Shown here in pieces: positions 12,894 to 25,723 of a DNA stretch of 64,000 nt. The notes under the pieces were generated by a model. It worked only from the letters and a program-made list of their open reading frames with translations, was not told the DNA's origin and made no database searches. Each line of letters starts with the position of its first letter. Within the stretch, counting starts at the first letter, position 1. The position numbers and the translations under genes were made by a program. The stretch lies in contig NC_054746.1 in assembly GCF_018143015.1 (NCBI RefSeq), positions 36,116,830-36,180,829 on the forward strand, written 5' to 3'. Source of the DNA: Lytechinus variegatus (Eukaryota; Echinodermata; Echinoidea; Temnopleuroida; Toxopneustidae).

Positions 12894-15019
12894 TGCCCCC
12901 TTTGTGGCACCGCACCAATTCATTTTATCCACTTGTCTCAGGGGAATTCGATATATTTATTTGGAAATGCGTTTCAATCGTAACATACCAAAGCTGGCGC
13001 TAGACCACTTTAGAGGATCTATACTCATTGAGACTGGAGTGACAAAAAAAAAACGAGTGTCGCTATCAGGGCATCTTTACATTCTAATGACCCATTTCCA
13101 TAGACCTTAACAACAACACTTACAGGAAATTAATGACCGTGAAAACTGGTTTAATCTGTTCTAAATTTTGAGAAATAACGGTCACCAATGTCACGATCGA
13201 TTCGCCTCCAAGATCGATAGTGTAATGTTTTTGTGCTCTTTTTTTTTTGGGGGGGGTAAGAAGAGTAAGAACAGCAAGTATAATGACATCTGCAATAAAT
13301 AAAACAGTATTTTTTTTATTTTGGTTCAAAGCGCAAAAATAATTTAAAAGGTGATAAGGAAATGTTGTGAATAGTAAGTAAATGCTTGAATAAGCATAAT
13401 ATTCCGGCAGTTTTAATACAATTTTCCCCGAATTTTCCCTCTTCAAAACTTCACTATTTACTCAACCAGCATGATAAATGTTAATTGATAATATTCAAAA
13501 CCTAAAATCATATTTAAAACATAAAACGTGTGGTTTTTAATGTCATAAACCGTCATACATGCATTATGTGTCAACAAAGCAAGAGGGGGGGGGGGGGGCA
13601 AATTTGTCTGCCACCTGCCTAAATACAAGTAAATGTATTAGCGTACTCATGTCAATCACGGCACAATCCATTTCCAACTCCAGGTTGAAGATCAGACTGT
13701 AGGTAGAAGTCATCTTATTTTTGAAAAATAATTTAGTATGAAAAAATTAACCCAATTAATCATAGATTACTTCAGCAATATACCTTACATAGTAATTGCA
13801 TATCAAATAGTCAATCAATATTATTTTGCACTCACATTTTGTGCGCGTTTTCAAATACATGGAAAGGTGATGGCAACCATATTCCTTTATGTCCATAAGA
13901 ATTAGACACGCTGGTAATGATAATTATGATTATGGTCTAATGAGTGGTTGGTTGGTTACAAAATAGCTTCATCATATGTTGGTATATTGAAAATAGTCAT
14001 ACATATAGCTCTTTCAGCGACGGGGTTTTATGAAAACAAAGTAAATTTCTGCAAAATGGATTTCAAACCGAGTCTTATATTATGAAAAACTGTAAATACA
14101 ATGGTTCGTCTTTATTTGATCGTTGCTGAAAATGTGATTGGATACATAAAATGCCCAAGAGAAGCAGTGCATTGTTCACTCGTGGTGTATTCCATGGTGA
14201 CCAGTTGATGTCCACTTTTCCAGATGGGATTAAAATAGCAATAAATGTCACTTTCTGAATGGCTAATCAAAATGCAGGAAAAAAAACTTTTCTTGATATG
14301 GTAAGTTAGTTTGCACATTAAAAAAAATTGTCAAAGCAAAAATGAAAAAAAAAACAAATCAATGAAGAATCAAGGTAATAACAGATAATTCGTTTTCTGA
14401 TTTGGAAACGGAGATGGCAAAAACGAAATATTGAGTGAAAAAAAAATATTTATTTGAGATTTTAAACAGAATGATTTGTATCACAAATACAATATGTAAA
14501 CTCAAGTATTTAAAGAGGGAAATTGGTATTTCTGTAATGAAAATGTAACGATCTCATAGGCTTCGTTTTTTGTGTTTGTTGTTAAATTTAAGAAAATTTG
14601 ACATTTATTTGCTATTAGTTTTACTTATATTTTTATTTGTTGCTTCGTCAAAAACAAAAAAAATTGAACACGCCTACTGATTTCCTTTTCTTTTTTCTTT
14701 TTTTTCCTTTTTTTTTTTTGGGGGGGGTTCATTTTTGCTTTGACAAAGACCGCCCTCTGCGTTACATTATGCACAAGAGCCGATTGCTGCTGGCCAAAAA
14801 TGAGAAATAATTGAGAAAAAAGAGAGAAAGAGGAGAAGAACTAAAACGGGAGAAGAAATTAAAGGTAAGATAAGAAAAAGTGGGAGGGAGAAAGAATTAA
14901 CAAATTTTTCCTCGTATGTAAAACAAAAATAGTCTGGTCGTTGTCTCTTTCCTAATTATCAATTCACACTTTCAAGTGCGACTGCACAGTGATCCGGGAT
15001 GGTGATAAATTCAATCAAA
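12894..15019. other. Non-coding stretch, no gene seen
   Basis: Contains several homopolymer runs (G at 13586, T/G at 13242 and 14710) and the 14328-14746 inverted-repeat element. No gene recognised. Confidence 0.45.
14328..14746. mobile_element. Element bounded by 19-bp perfect inverted repeats
   Basis: TTGTCAAAGCAAAAATGAA (14328-14346) and its exact complement TTCATTTTTGCTTTGACAA (14728-14746) enclose about 380 bp of AT-rich sequence with oligo-A next to the left end and oligo-T/G next to the right. No target duplication is obvious. Confidence 0.5.
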
Positions 15020-16300
15020 GATTAAGGTGGTCTAGCACCATCTTTTGGTTAAAACAATATAGTACAATGTACTTGAATGCCAATAAGTGCTGGAAATGAA
15101 ATGATAAAGGAACTCACGACCCTGTTAACTGATCGGCAGCAGGCGCATATCGGCGACCTGATTTTTGGCCTTAAATGCTTGTTGAATTATCTTATTTTAT
15201 AATCACGTGAAAAGGGGCAATAAAAAAAAACTTTTTTATGTGTTCATGAAAAAAAAATATCAATGAATAAGTAATACCACCTTTAACAAACAATAACAAT
15301 ATTGATGCGAGCGCGTAGCGGGAGCTGATAATTTGATATTCTGACCTAAAATTTGAACAAGTTCTTAGCACTTTTGGTAATCATTAACAGGATGGTCATT
15401 GATGCTAGCGCGAAGCGCGAGCTGATTTTTTTTATATTCTGCCTTTAAAGTTGGACATCCTAATCACTTTCTGTAATCATGAACATGATGGGCATCTAAC
15501 TAATCGATGCGAGCACGAAGTTCGAACTGAAAGTTTTTCAAATTTTGTCACAAAACTGGACGTTAAAGCACTCTTGATAATCATGAATAAGATGAGTATG
15601 TAACAAACATTTTATGCGAGTGCGTAGCGCGAGCTGATTTTTTTTTTATATATTTCGACCCAAAATTGGACATTCTAAGCACTTATCTAACCATTAGCAG
15701 GATCGATCGTCACCTTACTAAACAATAATTGATGCGAGCGCGAAGAGGGAGATGAAAATTGTTAATATTCTCACCTAAAATTTTGATTTTTAAGCACTTT
15801 TGGTAATCATGAACAGGATGGGCATTTAACTATGCATTTAATGCGAGCGCCAAACCCACGTGAAAGATGAATTTGGCGCCCCCGATCAAACATCAAATTG
15901 TCGCCCCAAAGGTCGAATATTACTTTGACACCCTCTTCCCTAGGTTTAACACCGGTTTAACACTAGGTCAAACATATATATTCGGCGCCCCCCCCCCCAC
16001 AGGCTATAGATCGATTCGGCACCCCTATGTCGAACTTCAATAGGGCGCCCCCCCCCCTTGTTCGAAAATCAATTCGGTGCCCCATCCCTCTTCTTTTTTC
16101 CCCCTTTTTGTTCTCTTTCTCTTCTTCTTTCCCTCCTTTATCTCCTCCTTTTTTCCCTCTCTTTCTTCTTTATTTTGGCGCCCCCTTTTCGCCTACCCTG
16201 GGGGCCAAGGCCCCGAATCCCCTACCCCGAATACGCGCATGGGCAAGGATATACCTCTTATACATTATGGAGATTTTGATGTGGTCTAGCGCCAGCAATT
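15020..16300. mobile_element. Possible composite repeat carrying the tandem array and pyrimidine tract
   Basis: GGTGGTCTAGCACCA (about 15026) and GTGGTCTAGCGCCA (about 16279) bracket the tandem array and a run of GGCGCCCC / TCGGCGCCCC blocks (15870-16200). The bracketing repeats are direct, each partly self-complementary. Whether this is one mobile unit is inference. Confidence 0.35.
15304..15855 (+). repeat. Six-unit tandem repeat, period about 97-118 bp
   Basis: Units start at about 15304, 15401, 15506, 15613, 15731 and 15841. Each opens with GATGCGAGCGCGAAGCGCGAG or a close variant, followed by a T-rich stretch, TTCTGACCTAAAATTGGACA, a GCACTTTTGGTAATCATGAA phrase and GGATGGGCAT. The units have diverged. 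Single related units occur near 5680 and 57410, and in reverse at about 45220-45350. Confidence 0.75.
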
Positions 16301-16955
16301 AATATTTTTTTTAATGTAATTATTGATACTATTAAAAAAAACGAGAAGAAAATAAATTGCAAAACAAGGCTGACGAATCTCCATTATCTTCGACTAGTCA
16401 CCTACCCTTCCCTTTTTTCCTATTTGACATCGTCTTCCTTTCTCACATTCTTAGTCTTTGCAACTATTTCCTCTCCATCCATGCATCTTCATTTTTCCCC
16501 CCTCTCCTCTTTTCTCTACCATCTTTTCTTTTCTTCCTCCTTCTCCTGCAGCCCCTCATGTCTTCCTTACTCTTTTTTTTTTAATTCGAACATCTCTATC
16601 TCTTTATTTCTTATTTTCATTTCTTGCCATCCGTTCTGCCTCCAACTATTTTGTTTTTCTTTACCCTTCAATATATTCCATTTCCTCTCTCTTCTTCCCC
16701 ATCAACTTTCCTTCATCTTACTATATTGCTTTTCCTCATTTCCATTCTAACTTCATCTACATCCCTTTTCTTTCGCCATCTTAAATCCCACCTCTCTTTT
16801 CATTTGATTTCCCATCTTACTTCCACAGTCTTTACTTTTTCTTTCCATCTACCTCTTTTTTGTCTTCCCTATCTCATTTTCCATCCCATTTCTTTTCTCT
16901 CCTCCTCCTCCTCCTCTCTCATTTCACCTCATCTTCTTGTCTCATTCCTCTTCAT
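16080..16955 (+). repeat. Long polypyrimidine tract
   Basis: For most of about 870 bp the plus strand is C and T with few purines (for example CTCTTTCTCTTCTTCTTTCC). Several overlapping Ser/Phe/Pro/Leu ORFs of 70-120 codons exist only because stop codons need purines. No gene is called. Confidence 0.8.
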
Positions 16956-19440
16956 GAGACTTAAAAAATACTATGTAATCTTATAATCAGGACATATTGC
17001 AGGAGGAAAAGAAAAAAAACACATTAAAATATCAAGTCCAGCCAAACTCTAAGCCGATTTGAATAAACATAGGGATGGCAGTTGGTATTGATCAGAGGGC
17101 CTGAAATCACCTAGAATACAATATTTTGTACACAAAAATGCTAAAACTATGGCCTGAAAATAAATTGCCAGAATTCAGGCTTTTGCCTGAAAACTGGCAT
17201 CCCTGATATTAAACAGAGTATATTAGACATTAGCGATAAATTCACGTCAAATCGGGAATAAACCGTTTTTAATGCCCTTTTTAATAATCTTTTTTTTTTA
17301 ATGTTTACTTTTGTAAACATTTGGCATCAATAACGGGCATGTTACACAAGTGAGTGAGCCTATGATATCACACACTTTTTAATCAGTTTGTATTTTCATC
17401 AAATGAAATTTAAAGCATTTGCTTTTCTTCGGTCCAATATATTTTAAACGCTAATCATTTCCTCGAGGAAACTGATCCCACGCATCGTTATCATAATAAT
17501 CTGCATGTAATCATAGAATGTAGTTAAGCACGTTGTTTAAGCCCGTCACTCTTACAACTACTGTTAAAACTTTTTGGAAAAAAAATGTTTTAAAAGTCGT
17601 TTAAAAGTTTAAACAATTGCAAAAACGTTCAAACGACTTGTTGTTAGAGTGACAGACTTAAACAATGTTTTTTTCAAGATTTAGATTTAGATTTCATAGC
17701 TAGCGTGACCATATCAAACGACGTTCTAGAAACTTTTTTTGTTTTTGAAAAATGTTTATTCTTTTTACTGTGTACTTATGTACAAACATGTTCTCATTTT
17801 TCATCCAATATTCGGTGTTGGGTGGACTTTCATAAGAAATATGGCATACAATTCTTCTTTCATAATTGTAGAATAACTATCACTGAATTTATTTGATCAG
17901 TTTAGGTGTGTTTTATCATTAATAATGACGAGCTGAAAAAAAATTGCTAAACTTTCACAGTCTAGATAGAAAATAATTTATTTACGACATTATCCATGAT
18001 GAATATCATTAACAATAATAGTGGAAATTAATATGTAGAGCACGTATTTACTCTGCAATGTGCTCAAGGCGCTTTTGCCATTTATACCCTGGATTTAACG
18101 TCTTGATGTAATATTTAAATTTCATCGTAGAATTGTCAATTCTGATGACATATTTTGATGCCCTAAATATCATATTTGCATTTTTTATACCTGAAAAATC
18201 ATATAAATTAACCAATCAATCATATTTGAACGGCATGTGGATTATTTCAAAATTGGTATGGATATAAAGAGACGTATAAGGCACTTGAAACAATAGCTGT
18301 GTTTTTTAGGTACGTCATCCACATTGCATGCAAAACAAAAAGTACATGTATTTGCTTCGAGATCCTCTCAGATCAGATTGTCAATATTCCCTGTGTCACT
18401 CTGTTTTAGCATAACATTAATGTATAGGAGAAATTTAAAGATTTGAAATCAAGTTAAATCAAATGCAATATTTTTTCAAAAACGTTTACAAAAAGGATTT
18501 CGAAACATTTACTCAGGATGACATCTTACCGCTGTTCTATTTTCATCATTATAGTAAGCCTCTTTACACAAATCGCGCAAGCAATACTGATTCCATCAGA
18601 AAAGTGATGATAAATACCAGGTGATATTATAACATAAATACTCTAATGCATAACACGGGTGCCAAGCCTCTTTAAAAGGATCCACAACCATGACCAAGCT
18701 CTACTCTCTTACACATATACATGGAAGAATTCAATGTGATGCGGATATTAATGTCTGTAAAATATCATAACATATAGACATGAACTTTTTGGTCAGTATA
18801 TCTGTAAAAAATAACAGTAAGGAATGTGAAAGTAAAACAACTACATTTTTCTAAGTGATAATGGTCAATATGAATTTACCATTTCATATGCAGACATTTG
18901 CATTGTATATAATAAATTATCAATCAAACCATTTTCTCATATAAAAGCTGAAAACGGGTTCGGGACTTTGTCAACTATTTCAATATATATTTATAGATGT
19001 CGTGCTAAACTCTTTCCTTCCATCGTCAGTACTAAACGGTAGTCATCTCCCAAAAAACATTTTCAAAATTACAAAATGTAAAAAAAAAACACTACTCATG
19101 ATAGGTTATAAAAGTGAATTTTGGTATAGATAGCATAAAATAATCTGAATGTTAATAAATATACAAACATTTGCCATTTTGCTGTGTAAGCATGGTACGA
19201 GCGGGAACGTTATTGAAGTGTAAGGTCAGTAAAGTACAAGAGAAAGATTTTACGTCCTTAATAAGAGCTGAATTTTGGAGAGCAGTTTCCTCAAACATAT
19301 GGAAACGAAAAAAGTTTGCATAAGAATCATCAAGTTTTTAAATGTGTTGATTAGCAAGCACGACAGGCTCAAGAGACGATTAATGCTGTTTCGGCGATGG
19401 CAAAAGTATTCTGAAACCTCTCGGCGTCAAAGAAAGTGAT
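16956..19440. other. Downstream flank of gene A, no gene seen
   Basis: AT-rich. Holds the 137-bp MITE at 17531. The gene A 3'UTR must lie at its right edge, but I saw no AATAAA on the minus strand close to the stop. Confidence 0.45.
17531..17667. mobile_element. Short inverted-repeat MITE (137 bp)
   Basis: CGTTGTTTAAGCCCGTCACT at the left pairs with AGTGACAGACTTAAACAATG at the right. The centre contains AAGTCGTTTAAA / TTCAAACGACTT, which also pairs. Confidence 0.65.
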
Positions 19441-19449
19441 TGCATAAAG

Positions 19450-19540
19450 TCCTGTGTGGGATTTGAACCGGTGGATTTGTAATTCCGATCCTAGACATCC
19501 GTCTCCCTGTCTGACCCCGAACCACTCCACGGAATCGACC
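19450..19540 (-). repeat. tRNA-like (SINE-head-like) sequence overlapping the gene A stop codon
   Basis: Read on the minus strand, the region begins with a box-A-like GTGGAGTGGTTC and ends with a perfect box B, GGTTCAAATCC. In between, AGACA and TGTCT could pair as a stem. This is the signature of a tRNA-derived element. Gene A's last 13 codons (from PWSG onward) and its TAG lie inside it. It is not an intact tRNA: the loop is too long and no clean cloverleaf forms. Confidence 0.42.
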
Positions 19541-22500
19541 CTGACTTGATTGAGCCTCTTTCGACAGTCTCTTCCTGAAAGTTCTTTCGCGGTGATGATG
19601 GTTGCTGTTGAGAAGTTTCATTGGTCACCTTACATGCAACACTTCCATTCGGCTGGTTTGCAACCACATGAAGAAACGGCTGCTTCTGCTCGCTTTCATG
19701 CTCACTGCCAAACTGATGCCACGGATTATCTCCCTCCAGGTGAACAGACGAGCCGCCATTTTGTGTGGTATTCCTCCCGACGTCTGGTTTGTAAAGAGCC
19801 AGATCGGTCTTGTTGTCGTTTTCGTCACCCAGGGCGATCTGTTTGGCTGCATCTTGACGGTATGAGTTCTGGCTTAGTCTGGCGTAGTCGCGCCTTTCAA
19901 GGAGTTGGTCGCGACCCATGTTGCCTTTCATCCTCCGGTACCAGACGGTAGCGAAGATGTTGAAGAGAAACATCTCGATGATATTGAGTAAACTATCGAT
20001 GTCTGTATGAGAGATAATGAGAGAGTAATAAAATAATAATGGAAACTATGTCTTTGATGATGCCTTCTATGAACCCTTGATTTGATACAAAAATACAGGT
20101 TAGTTTATTGGGTCTCTGTTTACAACTTCATTAAAATTCGGTTTCCACTGGCAAACTATAAAACAGAACATAAACTAGAACATAATATGATCACAACTAT
20201 TACTGAAAGTAGAACAAAAATATCAACATAATTAAAGAACGAGTGAAAGTTGGGATTTGCATTTTGTTTGCATTTTGGCATTTGTTTACTTCTGTTGTGG
20301 AAATAGCTACCAGCGTTATGCATCAGGACCAGAATGAATCGGATCTTATAAAATGGATCAAAGATTACAGAAGAACAAAACAAACTTACAAAGCGCCCTC
20401 AAGCCTGGATGGAAGGGTGGCTTACAGGCGATACCCCCTGTGATGGCGCAGATACCAATGGTGAAAGACTGGACGTTTGTGAGAATGAGGGTGAGCTGGA
20501 CGGTGAAGAATTTCGGCGTAAGGTGGTATTCCTTGAGCGGTTCATTTGACAACCTGTAGAAGATGATGATGCCGTTGAGCGCGAAGAGTGTCGAGACAAT
20601 ATAGATGACGTTGAACCACAAGTAGGTTCCAGAACTTGAAAACTGCGTAGAGATAACACATACATAAATCACATCTATACATTGACTGTCAAGATTTCGA
20701 TGGAGACAGAGACAACTATACTATTAATTTGTTTATGTAAAGAGATATGGGAAGGACACTTAATTATGCTCTTTCTATGGTTAATATCTTTGAGAAAAAT
20801 TACTTGTCTTGAACTGAACTGCGAAAACTAATGTCACGAGTTTCGCATTTACGCCAGAAGGAAAATGCTCACCAATCATTAAAAGTAGCAAAATAGTGTT
20901 GTCTTTTTGAAAAATAATTTTACATGATCGTAAAAAAAACAATTAACATAGTTATATGTCTGTATGAAATGGGTCCAAAATAAATGGATATTTACGTCTG
21001 GGACCGAACTGGGGAAAGACTTGTCCGAGGACGCATCCGAACCACTCATTCCTAAATCAGTTGGTAAATTCTATGTAGCTGGGTTGGCATTTTATTGATA
21101 TATGAAATAGATCATTCACTGGAATAGATCCAGCAAATAAATTTAACTTAGATGTATATAAGTGCATTCGGCTTGTACTTGAGTATGTTTCTTACATCGC
21201 CTGGAATGAATGATCCATTGAGCCATAAGACAGCACCAAGAAAGTAGAAAAGAGGTTTGATGATGGCAACCTGAAGCACCAAACCACGAATTAACTTCAC
21301 GAATTTGGGAAGCGTAAACCTTAAAGAAAAATAAAGGGCTTCATTAATTATTATCATATAAATAATAGGTACCATACTCAAAATGAAATTCGTGCATCAT
21401 CGGGAAAAACTCAGAAGATATGAATACTAGAATTGGAAGTTAAGCACTCGTCATTGTTAAGAATTAGTATAGCCACGAAATGACAAAGTTGAAGATGAAT
21501 AGCCGGAGAGTATTTCTTATACCTTTACGGTGACGACGCTGGTTTAAAAATATAATAAATATATGTTGCGCTTAGTGTAAAAACAGGATATGCCTTCCTG
21601 TCGCGGACACGTGCAAGTTTGTTTCAAATATAAATTAAACTAAAAACTGAATTTTGGGTCTTGGTTATTCTTTTACAGACCTACTGTATTGAACTTGGAA
21701 AGTAAACTATAAAATTAGAAATTCAATAATAAAGTTTATTTTATAACGAACATTTTATGAGATTAATATACTAAAACAGCTTGTAAACGAAAGCCATTGC
21801 AATATAGTATTACATATTCTACACGTAATATTGACCATAACATTCCTACTTACTTATTAATTGGAACTTTTGGTAGACAGCACACACAGAACATAGAGAG
21901 TGGTGGCGTGGCCAGTGGAATAATTGTACCATCTAATATCCTTAACATCTTATCTTTATCACCATAGTAACCAGTCAATAACATAATGAACTGAACAAGC
22001 GCCAGAGAAAAGTATCTGTCGAAGAGAAAAGGAAAACATGACTACTTACTTATATTGGAAGTCGATATTATAAGGTTATTCACGTTTCAAGTGTTCAAGA
22101 TTTGTTTTATTTCATTTTATATCCATTTACATTTTTAATCAAACAAGACAATCCACATGAACATAAATGGACATGATATAAAATATACAATAACAAACAG
22201 TAAAGGCTGAAAATGAAAATAAATTCAGAGTCCAACAAGGGGCATGACATGTAAAGAGCTAGCCCCCTGATTAACAGAACAGAATGTGAAAATAAGATGA
22301 TTGATAGGGTATACTACTGATTGTAAAACAGAATCAGATAATGAAAGTGAAGGGACCAGCATTAATAAGCAATATGCTAGAGTAAATAACAACCGGGGAG
22401 AACCGGGGAGAGCTGGGGTAGTAAATATATGTGAAAGTGATTACTATCAAATGAATAAGTAAATGATTGGATAAGTGTATTAGTAAATGAATTGGAGAAT

Positions 22501-25500
22501 TAGGATATAAAAAAGTAAGATGAGAGGGAAAAGGAATCGGATGCAAGATGAATTCATCGATAAATGAATGACTAAACGAATAGACAGGTAAATAGGTAAA
22601 CAGATTATCAGTCAGTTAGTTTAGTTAGTTAGTGAGTTAGTTAGTTAAGAAAAAAAGAAAGAAAGAGATAAAGAAAAAAGAATGAAAGAAAGAAAAGGAG
22701 AGAGAAATAAAGAAATATCAAGGATATAATTGTCATTTTACTACTCACACATGAGCTGTGAACCCTGTAATAATCGAAGCTCTTGGGATGAACATAGCTA
22801 GAAGAGAAGTAACTGAGAATACCTGAAATGAAAAAAAAGTATCTGGAATATACAGAACTATAGATAAGCATGACCAGAGTGAAGAACAAACTTATTGAAA
22901 AAAGTACGATCACTAATCAAAGACATAAAGGTCATTCTTGATAGTATCCTGAGATTAAAAATAGCAAAATGGTTAGCATTCTTTAAAATTTTGAAATCTA
23001 TAAATTCGCACTCATCACTGTACTTACATAAATATGAGCAATTGTCTCAAGAATGGCAACGGCTCTCTTAGCTTATGGAAATACAGAAAATTGGCGCCAG
23101 TGTGTTTTGATAGGGATGTGATGACGTCATTATTATTCTCATTTAAATGGGGGTATTCATGGTCCTCTCTTCCAGATATTTTTTTCTGCTCATTCTCCTC
23201 CCCTTCTTTCTTTTTTTTCTTCTTCTCTTTTTCTCTTTTGTTAACATTTATTGTTGTTCACTTGAAAAAAAAACCAGAGGTTTAAACACTCCATGTGTCA
23301 TGAAAGATCACGTTCGCGATTAAAGCCAAGGGCCAGTTTTATATGAAACGGTTAACTTGTAATCTGTAGTTCGAAAGGATGCCAGATTTGAATATGAAAT
23401 TCTTTGAATTAAAAAAATAAAATGTTTAAATCATGGGCGTACAAATAGGGAGGCTTGGGGGGCTCTTGCTCCCCACCCCCCCCCCCCAAGAAAAAGATCA
23501 AAACAATCACGACCAAGAAAAAAGAGAAGAGGAAAAAAGGAAAGGGATAAGGGTGATATATTATTTTCCGAATATTATGTCAAAATCCATCAAAAACTTG
23601 AATTTTGTAATAAAAATGTTGAATATTTTGCTCGCTCATTTCGTTTGCCCCCAACTTCTTATTAATTATACGCGATAAGCCATATGGAGCCCCCTCAAAA
23701 TTTTGGGCTCATTATGCCACTGGCTTAATAGATTTTGAGAAACAGCACCCATGCACGTTACTACCTTGGTTGTGGGAGTAATGAATGTAACGTGAGTGTT
23801 GGATGGGGATGGAGTAAGAGGGGATGAGGTGTTTCAATATACTTACTGGATATATACCCATGATGAATGAGAGCTGTATTTTTCTTCTGCTTGGTATCTT
23901 TCTGCAAAGAAACCATAGAGTCTCGAGGTACATGCCGACATTGAAAACAGTCAGGGCAATGGCTGTCCCCATCACCCCAAGAAACTTGGGGTCCCCGCCT
24001 ATCGCTGCAGAAGTGAAAGAAAAAAATAAACATCATTGGAAATTCATTATTGATATGATTGTAATCATCATCGACTTTATTATCATTGGAGAGTATGATT
24101 ATTATTTTTTTTTTGGGCGTCACCTGTGCCTGGGAGGCGAAAAGCAAACTGAATCACTATGAACCGCAGGTCTCTCCTCCCGATATAACCGAATGGGGGG
24201 AATGCAGGTGGACCTCTACTCCGGGGTTTCCCCCTACTCTTATATGAATAGTGCATTGGGTTCTTAACGTGCAAAGGTGGTGACTCTCCTCTACAAGGGG
24301 CCTCCATTTAACGTCCTATCCGAGGGATGGAGTGCTTTCCATTGTAACATATCCTGCATCTATGAAACATGGGAGAGACGTCTACACACAACGCAATGGC
24401 TTCAGTCATCCGCCCGGGGTGGACTCGAACTCACGATCTTTGGTTCGACGGGCAGACGCGTTACCGACTGAGCCAACACCGCTCTCGTCATACGACCACC
24501 ATATCAACCACCTTTACCTCCGCCATCAAAATCTGTATGACCGCACCATCGTCATCACAAATAACCGATCTACCATTTCCATCTCTCATATTATCATAAT
24601 AGCAAACTGAAAAAATATTGTGCTACAGCAGTGCCACTTTAAGGGGGGGGGGACTTTTCTCTTATGAACGACTACCATCTTGTCACAATATAGTTTATCT
24701 TTAATCCGCATATAAAGTTATTCACCTACTAATTTTTCGACTGAATCCTCACGCCTTATGTGGAAGTAACTGACCTATTTTTATGAAATGCTATTGTATT
24801 TTGGCAATACTGATATACGAGCTTCATAAGCTATAAATGGTCCAACAGTAATGCTAGGCTTTCATTTTTTCATTCAAATTTCTTTACATAAACAGTTCCA
24901 TATACTCTCGCCTCTTCTAGAAATGTATGTAAAAAATCGACAACGAATATACTGTATATACTGTGACTTCAATTTGGTCAGAAGTCACCGGTTGTAATGA
25001 GACAACAAGGAGATGCTATCTTTCCCTTTTTCTCTCTCATATCTTTATCAACATAATGATGATAAATGAATGAAGAGTAGGATTCCATTCGAACTTTACC
25101 ACACTTCTCTGTTTCTGTGTTGTTGTTTTCTACGGGAAGTATGAAATAAATAGGCGTACTCTGCTTTGAATGATGCGAAATTTATACACAGCGACCAAAG
25201 CGCAACGGAAATGCATTTTTCCGAGAAAAGGGGAAAACTGACCTGTCTTTATTTTCCTTTTTTCCCGCCTTATCACTAGTAATAATTTCATTGCAACTAA
25301 AATCAATACTATTGTTTTTATTATGGTTGTCATTTTTTTCAAATTCATTATACATTATTGTCATTGTCACTATCATTATTACCATTATCATCATTATTAT
25401 TATTTGCCTTCTTAGCACTGTCATCTACACATCATGGTCAGAAAGCTGTTTCATATTCGAAAATACAAAAACACTATTAAATCACTATTTTTAAAGCGTT

Positions 25501-25694
25501 TGTATATTGACAGCAACATCAGTCATATCCCATCCATCCCATACATTGACCAATGCATAAGAAAGAAACTTACTATTCAGAAGCTCTGATGTCGTAGGGT
25601 CAACAAGGACTGGCCAACAGGCCGGTAAGACTGGACCAGGAGTGGCATTGCTATAGTTGGTCACCATCATCATCATTTCGGTATAGTCATCCAT
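19491..25694 (-). CDS. SLC51A: Gene A: organic solute transporter subunit alpha-like protein (SLC51A family), 467 aa, 7 coding exons
   Basis: Multi-pass membrane transporter subunit of the Solute_trans_a family. In vertebrates OSTalpha pairs with OSTbeta for basolateral efflux of bile acids and steroid conjugates; the substrate here is unknown. Coding exons (minus strand): 25694-25574, 24004-23847, 22822-22749, 22015-21854, 21319-21196, 20642-20390, 20002-19491. All junctions are GT-AG and the frame stays open for 1404 nt including the stop. Residues 1-41 form an extracellular-type N-terminus with NYS and NAT sequons (N13, N16). About seven hydrophobic segments follow (roughly 48-67, 85-104, 117-133, 183-203, 220-242, 257-282, 300-318). 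Family landmarks are IPR (105-107), CVCCLP (161-166), IACKPP (284-289) and an E-M-x-L-F segment ending WYRR. A hydrophilic tail of about 150 residues makes it much longer than human OSTalpha (340 aa). ATG at 25694 is chosen because it is the first in-frame Met after an acceptor at 25724. Seen: exons, motifs. Inferred: transport role. Confidence 0.9.
22083..22280 (-). repeat. Possible non-LTR retrotransposon 3' tail in gene A intron 3
   Basis: The minus strand runs from GGGGGCTAGCTCTTTACATG to AAATAAAACAAATCTTGAAC and ends in CACTTGAAAC. The layout is like the tail at 4738-4830. No coding remnant. Confidence 0.35.
23432..23726. repeat. Diverged repeat with CCACTGGC-type end
   Basis: It begins ATGGGCGTACAAATAGGG and ends ATTATGCCACTGGC, with oligo-C and oligo-G blocks near both ends. 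It resembles the 37.7-kb element family in style, but the terminal repeats are eroded. It lies just beyond the donor of gene A exon 2, in intron 2. Confidence 0.35.
24098..24489 (-). mobile_element. tRNA-headed SINE in intron 1 of gene A
   Basis: The minus strand starts GCGGTGTTGGCTCAGTCGG (box A) and has a box B at GAGTTCGAGTCC within its first 75 nt (about 24484-24411). A body of about 290 bp follows, containing GTTAAGAACCCA, and it ends in an A-rich tail next to 24100 (plus strand TTATTTTTTTTTTGGG). A tRNA-like head, unique body and A-rich tail are diagnostic of a SINE. It lies between exons 1 and 2 of gene A, in the same orientation. Confidence 0.75.
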
Positions 25695-25723
25695 CTCGAA
25701 GTCTGGACCGCTTCAGAAAGATC
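25695..25723 (-). other. 5'UTR part of gene A first coding exon
   Basis: On the minus strand a pyrimidine run ending CTTTCTTTCAG (last base 25724) is a strong splice acceptor 29 nt before the gene A start codon. The exon therefore starts at 25723 and at least one non-coding exon lies further upstream (above 25724). I could not locate that exon or its promoter. Confidence 0.65.

Noticed and set aside
16027..16986. Several overlapping ORFs of 70-120 codons rich in Ser, Phe, Leu and Pro
   Set aside because: They exist in three frames at once because the plus strand is almost all pyrimidine, so stop codons are rare.
19550..19951. 133-codon plus-strand ORF
   Set aside because: It is the antisense shadow of the gene A last exon, whose minus-strand frame continues the transporter across a phase-1 splice.
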